Positions 1-6,226 of a stretch of 14,772 bases of DNA are shown here, piece by piece (the stretch's first letter is position 1; every line of letters starts with the position of its first letter). Source of the DNA: Prevotellaceae bacterium (GTDB taxonomy: Bacteria; Bacteroidota; Bacteroidia; Bacteroidales; UBA932); NCBI GenBank assembly GCA_031279735.1, contig JAITHX010000210.1:1-14772 (forward strand). Reading direction: 5' to 3'. The position numbers and the translations under genes were made by a program. Below the pieces are notes generated by a model that was given only the letters and a program-made list of their open reading frames with translations, did not search any database and was not told where the DNA came from.

Positions 1-479
1 AGTGCAGGCGTGATGATGTTTGTAGAATCGAGCCGTCCGCCCAAACCTGTTTCAATGACGGCAATGTCTGCCTGTTGACGCGCAAAACAGTCGAAAGCCA
101 TTGCCGAGGTTATTTCAAAAAACGAGGGCTGTAATTTGCCGATAATATCGCGATGATTCTCGACAAAATCAACTACTTCCTGTTCGGCTATTTCCTGTCC
201 GTTGATTTTTATTCTTTCGCGGAAATCGCGCAGATGCGGCGAGGTATAAAGTCCCGTTCTGTATCCCGTCGATTGCAGTGTGGCGGCAAGGATGTGCGAA
301 ACCGAACCTTTGCCGTTCGTTCCTGCAATATGCACGGTTTTGTAGCGCGAGTGCGGATGTGCGAAATATTCGTCGAGTGCAAGGCTGTTGTTCAGATTTG
401 CCTTGTACGCCGCTTTTCCCGTGCGGTGAAACACCGGCAGCGAAGCGTATAGATATTGAATGGTTTCAGTGTAATTCAT
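1..479 (-). CDS. folC: Bifunctional dihydrofolate/folylpolyglutamate synthase, N-terminal part (partial)
   Basis: The first 159 codons of a FolC-family protein are visible; the gene runs off the window at base 1. FolC adds glutamate to dihydropteroate and to folates using ATP, in the cytoplasm. The translation starts MNYTETIQYLYASLPVF and has the family P-loop GTNGKGS at residues 53-59, the SPHL motif at 80-83 and an ETGLGGRLD segment at 143-151, spaced as in Mur-ligase-type FolC proteins. The ATG at 479-477 fits the family N-terminus. The gene lies 81 bp downstream of the yhbP-like gene on the same strand and may be the last gene of a buk-yhbP-folC run. No promoter was seen in the gap. Family assignment is firm; completeness cannot be judged. 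Confidence 0.95.
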   Translation of the reverse strand, partial: MNYTETIQYLYASLPVFHRTGKAAYKANLNNSLALDEYFAHPHSRYKTVHIAGTNGKGSVSHILAATLQSTGYRTGLYTSPHLRDFRERIKINGQEIAEQEVVDFVENHRDIIGKLQPSFFEITSAMAFDCFARQQADIAVIETGLGGRLDSTNIITPA

Positions 480-560
480 TTTCTTATACGTATAGTTGTG
501 TTTCACTATTGTTCGAGTAAAATTCGTTTCATTTTGAGACATTTTGACGCCGATATGGTA

Positions 561-992
561 TCAGACTTTTTTGGTCCAGATTATCTTCTTTCCGAATCCC
601 AGTCGGTTGTCGGTGAGTTTTGCATAATTCATTTCCACTGTCCACAAGGGCGTAGTTGTCAGCACAGCGTAAGGGAAACGTTTCAAATAAGCCATACGTC
701 CTTTCAACGCCTGTAAGCCTTGCAATTCTTTGATTTCTCCACAAAACTGCAAGCCCTGTATTTTGCCCACCGTTTCGGTTTCCAGAACTATCGAGCCTGC
801 AACTTGTGTGTTTTGCTCTGCTTCTCTGATGTGTCGCGTTTTACGGTCGGAAGTGAATATGAAACTTGACTGTTCTTCCAAAAACACGTAGAAGGCATTG
901 AAACAGTAAGGTAGATTGTCGGCACAAGTTGCCAGAGTAAGCACGTGGTGTTCCTTAATAAATCGTACAATGGAGTTATAATCAATATTCAT
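561..992 (-). CDS. YhbP/UPF0306-family protein (pyridoxamine 5'-phosphate oxidase-like fold)
   Basis: A 143-residue protein resembling E. coli YhbP (UPF0306), which belongs to the flavin-binding split-barrel, PNPOx-like group. The enzymatic role of the family is not established. Matching features are an N-terminal helix followed by HHVLTLAT (residues 15-22), TRH at 52-54, a KIQGLQFCGEI strand (77-87), KRFP at 104-107 and the C-terminal signature TDNRLGFGKKIIW (127-139), which is nearly the same as in YhbP. An in-frame ATG at 1010 would add six residues. I prefer the ATG at 992 because MNIDYNSIVRF lines up with the YhbP start. With that start the gene overlaps the end of buk by 11 bp, suggesting co-transcription. 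The family call is good; the function is unknown. Confidence 0.85.
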   Translation of the reverse strand: MNIDYNSIVRFIKEHHVLTLATCADNLPYCFNAFYVFLEEQSSFIFTSDRKTRHIREAEQNTQVAGSIVLETETVGKIQGLQFCGEIKELQGLQALKGRMAYLKRFPYAVLTTTPLWTVEMNYAKLTDNRLGFGKKIIWTKKV

Positions 993-2055
993 TCGCTTTG
1001 CAGGAGTCATTTAAAATCATTAAACCGTTTTCGGCGAGAGCAGCGAGTTCGTCTTCGCCCGGATAAACTATTACCGGAGCAATAAACTTAGTCATCTCGC
1101 GAATATACTCACAGATATGTCGATTGTTAGCTATGCCTCCCGTAATCAAGATTCCATCGACTTCGCCATGCAGTACTGCTGCTGCTTCGCCTATCGCTTT
1201 TCCTACCTGATATGCCATAGCATCCTGCATCAGTTGACATTCCGCATCGCCATTGCAAGCGCGTTTTTCGATTTCGTAGGCGTCGTTTGTTCCGAAGTAA
1301 GCCATCAAACCTCCTGTACCTGTTATCATTTTAGAGATTTGTTCTTCGGTGTATTTTCCGCTGTAAGCCAATTGCAACAACTGTCTTGCCGGAAGCGAGC
1401 CTGAACGTTCGGGCGAAAACGGTCCGTCGCCGTCGAGAGCATTATTCACGTCGATAACTTTGCCTTTTTTGTGTGCGCCTACAGAGATGCCGCCGCCAAG
1501 ATGCGCCACAATAAGATTGATGTTTACATAATTGCGATTTATCGAACGCGCATGTCGTCGTGCAACGGCTTTTTGATTCAGAGCGTGAAAGATTGAGGCG
1601 CGTTTAAACTCCGGAAGTCCTGTTATTCGAGCCACGTCCTGCAACTCGTCAACCACTACGGGGTCGGCAATGTATGCTTTTGCGTCGGGAATGGACTGTA
1701 TCAAGTTGGCGGCAATCAAGCCTCCCAGATTGCTTGCATGTTCGCCCATCAAACCGATACGCAAATCATGTATCATTCGTTCGTTCACCTCGTATATGCC
1801 AGATGAAATTGGTCTTACCAAACCGCCGCGTGCAACCACAATGTCGATGTCGCTCAAAGAAATTTCGGCGCTTTCAAGTTCCTTGACAATAGCCTCCTTG
1901 CGGAACTCGTACTGGTCGATTATACTCTGAAACCTCGTTAAATCCTTGTTACTGTGATGCAACTTTTTTATCAGGACAGGAGTGTTGTTTTGATATACGC
2001 CTATTTTCGTTGACGTTGAACCCGGATTGATTACCAAAATACTAAATTGCTTCAT
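982..2055 (-). CDS. buk: Butyrate kinase
   Basis: A 357-residue ASKHA-fold acid kinase, the usual length for butyrate kinase. It interconverts butyryl phosphate and ADP with butyrate and ATP, the last step of butyrate fermentation by the phosphotransbutyrylase route; branched-chain acyl phosphates are possible substrates. Visible motifs are the phosphate-binding INPGSTSTK (residues 9-17), ADPVV at 130-134, FHALNQKAVARR (156-167), the adenosine/phosphate motif HLGGGISVGAH (185-195), DGDGPFSPERSG (208-219) and a late ILITGGIANN. These separate it from acetate kinase, which is longer. The ATG at 2055 is 44 bp from a TACTTTTG -7 box. The usual partner gene ptb (phosphotransbutyrylase) is not adjacent: upstream is a repeat-filled spacer and then gcvP. 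Confidence 0.95.
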   Translation of the reverse strand: MKQFSILVINPGSTSTKIGVYQNNTPVLIKKLHHSNKDLTRFQSIIDQYEFRKEAIVKELESAEISLSDIDIVVARGGLVRPISSGIYEVNERMIHDLRIGLMGEHASNLGGLIAANLIQSIPDAKAYIADPVVVDELQDVARITGLPEFKRASIFHALNQKAVARRHARSINRNYVNINLIVAHLGGGISVGAHKKGKVIDVNNALDGDGPFSPERSGSLPARQLLQLAYSGKYTEEQISKMITGTGGLMAYFGTNDAYEIEKRACNGDAECQLMQDAMAYQVGKAIGEAAAVLHGEVDGILITGGIANNRHICEYIREMTKFIAPVIVYPGEDELAALAENGLMILNDSCKANEY

Positions 2056-2098
2056 GACTTAAACTTAAAAATCATTACAAAAAACTTATTTTATCGCA

Positions 2099-2106
2099 CA
2101 AAAGTA
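2099..2106 (-). promoter_or_regulatory. Candidate -7 box of the buk promoter
   Basis: On the minus strand this octamer reads TACTTTTG, an exact match to the Bacteroidetes -7 consensus TAnnTTTG, ending 44 bp before the buk start. I see no TTTG -33 element at the expected 19-21 bp spacing, so this is a candidate only. Confidence 0.45.
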
Positions 2107-2131
2107 AATAAAATTTCATAACATTATTATG

Positions 2132-2280
2132 AATTATGAATTATGAATTAATTAAAGGTAAAAAGAACTTCGTGAAACTTCGTGCCTTCTTCGTGAAACT
2201 TCGTGTGATAAAACTTACACGAAGAACCACGAAGGATGCACGAAGAACCACGAAGAATTATTAATTCATAATTCATAATT
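2132..2280. repeat. Long inverted repeat (20-bp outer arms) in the buk-gcvP spacer
   Basis: AATTATGAATTATGAATTAA at 2132-2151 is the exact reverse complement of 2261-2280. Each arm is built of the heptamer AATTATG or its complement. The arms enclose 109 bp that hold a second inverted repeat. Repeats of this look are common between Bacteroidetes genes; no ORF lies inside. Confidence 0.85.
2168..2255. repeat. Inner imperfect inverted repeat made of CTTCGTG heptamers
   Basis: The left arm has four CTTCGTG copies at 2168, 2178, 2189 and 2199. The right arm has four complementary CACGAAG copies at 2218, 2228, 2239 and 2249. The heptamers pair exactly and the 3-4 nt linkers mostly do not, so the RNA or cruciform would be a stem with regularly spaced internal loops. 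The function is unknown; it may be a non-autonomous repeat element or a transcript-end structure. Confidence 0.8.
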
Positions 2281-2286
2281 ATATAG

Positions 2287-2334
2287 AGGCTGTCCCAAAA
2301 GCGTTAGCGGAATGACCGGCTTTTGAGACAGCCT
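2287..2334 (-). terminator. Terminator-like hairpin downstream of gcvP
   Basis: AGGCTGTCCCAAAAGC (2287-2302) pairs with GCTTTTGAGACAGCCT (2319-2334) across a 16-nt loop, with one imperfect position in a 16-bp stem. It begins 17 bp beyond the gcvP stop. Stems starting AGGCTGTC are common behind Bacteroidetes genes. There is no clear T-run after the stem on the minus strand, so strict intrinsic termination is not certain. Confidence 0.6.
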
Positions 2335-2350
2335 ACACATAATTCAATTC

Positions 2351-5188
2351 TTATATCCAATTTTCAATCGGTGCGCAGGAGCAGACAAGATTGCGGTCGC
2401 CGTAGCCGTTGTCCACGCGCGAAACGGCGGGCCAGAACTTGTTTTCGGCTATCCATTTCAGCGGGAAAGCGGCACGACTGCGCGGATATGCGTGCGTCCA
2501 TTCGTCGGCGGTAAGTTCGCTTTCGGTGTGCGGAGCCATCTTCAGAGGATTGTCGTCTTTGTCGAGCGCGCCCGAAGCGATGTCCTCACATTCGCCTTTA
2601 ATGGAAATCATTGTTTCGATAAAGCGGTCAAGCTCCTGTACGGATTCGCTTTCCGTCGGCTCAACCATCAGCGTGTTTGCTACGGGGAAGGAGAGCGTCG
2701 GCGCATGAAAGCCGTAATCCATCAAACGTTTGGCGATGTCGGTAGCGTCAACGCCATACAGTTTGCCGAAATCGCGCAAATCAATTATACATTCGTGTGC
2801 AACACGTCCCGTTTCGCCGGTGTACAGCGTGGTGTAATGAGGCGCAAGTTTCTTCGACAGATAGTTGGCGTTGAGTATCGCCGTTGCCGTCGCCATGCGC
2901 AAACCTTCTTCGCCCAGCATCTTGATATATCCGTATGTTATCGGAAGAATCATTGCGCTGCCGTATGGCGCTGCCGCCACTGCATGAATACTTTGCTCGC
3001 TGCCGATGCTCACAACCGGATGTGAGGGCAGGAAAGGCGTCAGATGTCGTGCCGTGCAGATTGGTCCTTCGCCCGGTCCGCCGCCGCCGTGAGGTATGGC
3101 AAAGGTTTTGTGCAGATTGAGATGACAAACGTCGGCGCCGATAAAGCCCGGACTTGTAAACCCGACTTGCGCGTTCATGTTTGCTCCGTCCATGTAAACC
3201 TGTCCGCCGGCGCTGTGCACTGTTTCGCAGATTTCGCGGATGCGGCTTTCAAACACTCCGTGCGTCGAGGGATAGGTTATCATGATGCACGACAGACGCT
3301 CGCGATGCTGTTCGACTTTCGTGCGTAAATCATCCACGTCGATATTGCCGTTTGCATCGCAGGCGGTTACCACGACTTCCATGCCTGCCATCGCCGCGCT
3401 TGCAGGATTGGTGCCGTGCGCCGAGGCGGGAATTATCGCCACGTTGCGATGAGCGTCGCCACGACTGATGTGATAATTACGAATCACCATAAGTCCTGCG
3501 TACTCGCCTGCCGCGCCGGAGTTCGGCTGAAAGGAGACGGCGTCGAATCCGGTGATTTCAGCCAAATCACGCGCCAAATCGTCGATAAGTTCGCGGTAGC
3601 CCTGCGCCTGTTCTGTAGGGACAAATGGATGTATGTTGCAGACTTCGTGCCAGCTGAGCGGCAGCATTTCGGCGGCGGCGTTCAGTTTCATGGTGCACGA
3701 GCCGAGCGAAATCATACTGTGAGTAAGAGAAATGTCGCGACGTTCAAGTTTTTTGATGTAGCGCATCATGTCGGTTTCCGAGCGATATGTATTGAAGACT
3801 TTTTCCGTCATGAAAGGCGTTCGGTCGCCGCTGTGGACGGGCGTTGCGTTGCATATATCGGAACACGACATGTCCGCATTTATGCCGAACACAGCCAGCA
3901 GGTCGCGCAGTTCGTCTGTGGTGGTAACTTCGTCGAAACTCATGCGCACGCTTGTGGCGTCGGGATAGAAGAAGTTGATTTGGCGTTGCAGAGCAGCGGT
4001 GCGTATGGCGTCGGTCGAATCGACTTTCACTTCAAGGGTATCGAAGAAATTGTCGGAAACATGCGTGTAACCTGCGTTTTTCAGTTGTCCGGATACAAAA
4101 CAGGCGCAACGGTGAGCGTGCAACGCAATATTGCGGACGCCTTCGGGTCCGTGATACACGGCGTACATTCCCGCCATCGTTGCCAGCAAAGCCTGCGCGG
4201 TACAGATGTTTGAGGTGGCTTTTTCGCGTTTGATATGCTGTTCGCGCGTTTGCAGCGCCATACGCAGCGAGGTTTTTCCGCGACGGTCGACCGAGACGCC
4301 GATGATGCGTCCGGGCATGCTGCGTTTGTAGGCGTCGCGCGTAGCCATGTATCCGGCTGAGGGACCTCCGTATCCCATCGGGATACCGAAGCGTTGCGAG
4401 CTTCCGACGGCGATGTCCGCGCCCCATTCGGCAGGCGGCGTCAGCAGAGCAAGAGACAGCAGGTCGGCGATGGCTGTAACATGCGCTTCCTGTGCGTGCG
4501 CCCGCCGGCAAAAATCGGAATAGTCGCGCACCGAGCCGTCGGCAGCGGGATATTGAACTATCGCGCCGAATACCTTAGCGTGAAATTTGTATTTTGCATA
4601 ATCGCCGTATTCGACAACAATTCCGTGAGGCGCCGAGCGTGTGGCAATCACGTCTTTCGTTTGCGGGAAAACGTTTTCATCGACGAAAAGCACGTTGCGT
4701 CCTTCCTTGACAGCGGCACGCGAACGCAAGTCGTACATCATTTTCATGGCTTCGGCGGCGGCAGTCGATTCGTCGAGCAGCGAGCAGTTTGCTATTTCCA
4801 TGCCGGTAAGCCCTGTTATCATGGTTTGAAAGTTGATGAGCGCTTCGAGCCGTCCCTGCGAGATTTCAGCCTGATAGGGCGTGTACGAGGTGTACCATGC
4901 GGGATTTTCAAAGATATTACGCAGAATCACCGCCGGCGTCGCCGTACGATACCAACCCGCGCCAATGAACGAACGGTAGATTTTGTTCTTGCTCATCAGT
5001 GTTTTGATTTTGTTCAGATATTCGTATTCGCTCAACGGCTGTTCGAGTTTGAGCGGGGAGTTTAAACGTATATCGGCAGGGATAGTCCGGTCGATAAGTT
5101 CGTCAATCGAGGCAGCGCCGATTGCCCGCAACATTTCATTCATTTCGCTTTCGCGTGGTCCGTTATGACGGGAAACAAATTTATACAT
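2351..5188 (-). CDS. gcvP: Glycine dehydrogenase (decarboxylating), P-protein of the glycine cleavage system
   Basis: A 945-residue one-chain P-protein (alpha and beta halves fused, as in E. coli). It uses pyridoxal phosphate to decarboxylate glycine and pass the aminomethyl group to the lipoyl group of GcvH, releasing CO2. The N-terminal half opens MYKFVSRHNGPRESEM and carries GAGWYRTATPAVI and SLLDESTAAAEAM. The C-terminal half has LGSCTMKLNAAAEMLP, QPNSGAAGEYAGL and the PLP-lysine segment HLNLHKTFAIPHGGGGPG, with the lysine near residue 694. The reading frame is open to 5227, but the ATG at 5188 matches the family start and the 13 extra residues are low-complexity leader. gcvT and gcvH are not adjacent. 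The gene is probably monocistronic, with a promoter near 5247 and a hairpin behind it. Confidence 0.97.
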   Translation of the reverse strand: MYKFVSRHNGPRESEMNEMLRAIGAASIDELIDRTIPADIRLNSPLKLEQPLSEYEYLNKIKTLMSKNKIYRSFIGAGWYRTATPAVILRNIFENPAWYTSYTPYQAEISQGRLEALINFQTMITGLTGMEIANCSLLDESTAAAEAMKMMYDLRSRAAVKEGRNVLFVDENVFPQTKDVIATRSAPHGIVVEYGDYAKYKFHAKVFGAIVQYPAADGSVRDYSDFCRRAHAQEAHVTAIADLLSLALLTPPAEWGADIAVGSSQRFGIPMGYGGPSAGYMATRDAYKRSMPGRIIGVSVDRRGKTSLRMALQTREQHIKREKATSNICTAQALLATMAGMYAVYHGPEGVRNIALHAHRCACFVSGQLKNAGYTHVSDNFFDTLEVKVDSTDAIRTAALQRQINFFYPDATSVRMSFDEVTTTDELRDLLAVFGINADMSCSDICNATPVHSGDRTPFMTEKVFNTYRSETDMMRYIKKLERRDISLTHSMISLGSCTMKLNAAAEMLPLSWHEVCNIHPFVPTEQAQGYRELIDDLARDLAEITGFDAVSFQPNSGAAGEYAGLMVIRNYHISRGDAHRNVAIIPASAHGTNPASAAMAGMEVVVTACDANGNIDVDDLRTKVEQHRERLSCIMITYPSTHGVFESRIREICETVHSAGGQVYMDGANMNAQVGFTSPGFIGADVCHLNLHKTFAIPHGGGGPGEGPICTARHLTPFLPSHPVVSIGSEQSIHAVAAAPYGSAMILPITYGYIKMLGEEGLRMATATAILNANYLSKKLAPHYTTLYTGETGRVAHECIIDLRDFGKLYGVDATDIAKRLMDYGFHAPTLSFPVANTLMVEPTESESVQELDRFIETMISIKGECEDIASGALDKDDNPLKMAPHTESELTADEWTHAYPRSRAAFPLKWIAENKFWPAVSRVDNGYGDRNLVCSCAPIENWI

Positions 5189-5221
5189 AATTACAAATGT
5201 GTTGTATTTTAATTTAATTAC

Positions 5222-5239
5222 AATCAATTTTAATTGATT
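5222..5239. promoter_or_regulatory. Inverted repeat in the gcvP leader, possible operator
   Basis: AATCAATT at 5222-5229 and AATTGATT at 5232-5239 form an inverted repeat with a 2-bp spacer. It lies 8 bp downstream of the putative -7 box, about where transcription of gcvP should start. It could bind a repressor, or be a chance result of AT-rich sequence. Confidence 0.3.
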
Positions 5240-5246
5240 TCGATTG

Positions 5247-5254
5247 CAAAAATA
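5247..5254 (-). promoter_or_regulatory. Candidate -7 box of the gcvP promoter
   Basis: The minus strand reads TATTTTTG, an exact TAnnTTTG match, 58 bp before the gcvP ATG. A TTTT tetramer (TTTG-like) lies 19 bp further upstream, inside the TTGAAAA repeats, at the spacing expected for the -33 element. Confidence 0.5.
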
Positions 5255-5263
5255 CGAATTTAA

Positions 5264-5291
5264 TTGAAAATTGAAAATTGAAAATTGAAAA
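5264..5291. repeat. Four perfect TTGAAAA tandem copies
   Basis: TTGAAAA repeats without change at 5264, 5271, 5278 and 5285. The tract lies where the -33 region of gcvP should be, so a change in copy number could alter promoter geometry. Confidence 0.85.
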
Positions 5292-5319
5292 TGCCCCCGC
5301 TACAGGAGAACAGCAGGGA

Positions 5320-5390
5320 TAGCCCGAAGGGCTAAATTTGCATAACCGCAGGCGAGCGAAGCGTTGCCTGCGGATTGCGCAATGCCGGCA
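5320..5390. repeat. Cluster of short hairpins/palindromes (REP-like)
   Basis: Four adjacent symmetric elements are present: TAGCCC-GAA-GGGCTA (5320-5334); an 8-bp stem CCGCAGGC/GCCTGCGG with a 12-nt loop (5346-5373); the palindrome ATTGCGCAAT (5374-5383); and TGCCGGCA (5383-5390). The segment is more GC-rich than its AT-rich surroundings. It resembles dispersed palindromic units and may serve as a boundary between the gcvP and lolD promoters. Confidence 0.55.
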
Positions 5391-5412
5391 GACGTGAATT
5401 TTTGCGCCCCAC

Positions 5413-5534
5413 TACTCTGTACTCTATACCCAATACCCAATACTCTGTACTCTGTACCCTGTACCCACTACTCTGTAGTACCCTGTACCCACTACTCTGT
5501 ACTCTGTACCCACTACTCAATACCCACTACTCAA
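5413..5534. repeat. Degenerate heptamer array, 17 copies of TAC(T/C)C(T/A)N
   Basis: The tract divides into 17 heptamers such as TACTCTG, TACCCTG, TACCCAC, TACCCAA and TACTCAA, with one extra TAG after the ninth. Units alternate in small blocks, as expected from slippage or unequal exchange. It ends 12 bp before the TATTTTTG box of the lolD-like gene. The frame of that gene is open through the array, but the resulting peptide is repeat translation and not a credible N-terminus. Confidence 0.85.
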
Positions 5535-5546
5535 AAAAAATTTACT

Positions 5547-5554
5547 TATTTTTG
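5547..5554 (+). promoter_or_regulatory. Candidate -7 box of the lolD-like gene
   Basis: TATTTTTG matches TAnnTTTG exactly and lies 21 bp before the ATG at 5576. No TTTG is found 19-21 bp upstream, where the heptamer array ends. Confidence 0.45.
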
Positions 5555-5575
5555 CAGCATAAAATTACAGACAGG

Positions 5576-6226
5576 ATGATTAAAGCGCAAAATATAACAA
5601 AATCTTTCGGCTTGTTGCAGGTGTTAAAGGGCATAGACCTTACAATCGACAAGGGCGAAGTTGTGTCTATTGTCGGTCCGAGCGGCGCAGGGAAGAGTAC
5701 TTTCCTGCAAATCGCCGGAACACTGAGCAAACCCGATTCCGGCAAGATAGTTATCGACGGAGTTTCGGTGTTTGAACTCAAATCCGACAAACTTGCAGCT
5801 TTCCGCAATCTGCGGATAGGCTTTGTATTCCAGTTTCATCATTTGCTGCCGGAGTTTACGGCAGTGGAAAATGTTTGTATTCCGGGATATATTGCCCGAA
5901 AGAACAAATCAACCGTTGAAAAACGTGCAAAGGAATTGCTCGACTATCTTGGACTGTCCGAACGATTGACGCACAAACCCGGCGAACTGTCGGGCGGCGA
6001 ACAGCAACGTGTGGCGGTGGCGCGGGCGCTGATAAACGAGCCTTCGGTAATTCTTGCCGACGAACCGTCGGGAAATCTCGATACACACAACCGTAACGAA
6101 CTCCATGAACTGTTTTTCCGTCTGCGCAACGAGTTCGGACAAACCATAGTCATCGTAACGCACGACGATAACCTGGCAGCAATGTCCGACCGCAAACTCG
6201 TGATGATAGACGGACAAATTATTTAA
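5576..6226 (+). CDS. lolD: LolD-type ABC transporter ATP-binding protein
   Basis: A 216-residue ABC ATPase of the LolD/MacB class. LolD powers LolCE, which releases lipoproteins from the inner membrane for transfer to the outer membrane; close relatives serve MacB-type exporters. The nucleotide-binding domain is complete: Walker A GPSGAGKST (34-42), Q-loop Q86 in FVFQFHHLLPEFTAVENV, a class-typical region, signature LSGGEQQRVAVARAL (138-152), Walker B VILADEPSGNLD (158-169) and switch H196. The ATG at 5576 gives the normal length and starts at the conserved MIKAQNITKSFG. No permease gene is next to it, so the substrate cannot be read from context. The last 8 bp overlap the convergent kinase-AAA+ gene, leaving no room for a terminator between them. 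Confidence 0.88.
   Translation: MIKAQNITKSFGLLQVLKGIDLTIDKGEVVSIVGPSGAGKSTFLQIAGTLSKPDSGKIVIDGVSVFELKSDKLAAFRNLRIGFVFQFHHLLPEFTAVENVCIPGYIARKNKSTVEKRAKELLDYLGLSERLTHKPGELSGGEQQRVAVARALINEPSVILADEPSGNLDTHNRNELHELFFRLRNEFGQTIVIVTHDDNLAAMSDRKLVMIDGQII

Noticed and set aside
3416..4213. Long plus-strand ORF (265 codons) inside gcvP
   Set aside because: It lies antisense to a certain gene, resembles no family and is explained by GC-biased third positions of gcvP.
5189..5246. Glycine riboswitch ahead of gcvP
   Set aside because: The leader after the likely -7 box is only about 55 nt, AT-rich and without the paired aptamer structure.
5375..5575. N-terminal extension of the lolD-like ORF to an ATG at 5375
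   Set aside because: The extra 67 residues are the translation of a heptamer tandem array and hairpin cluster. The ATG at 5576 gives the normal family length and follows a -7 box.
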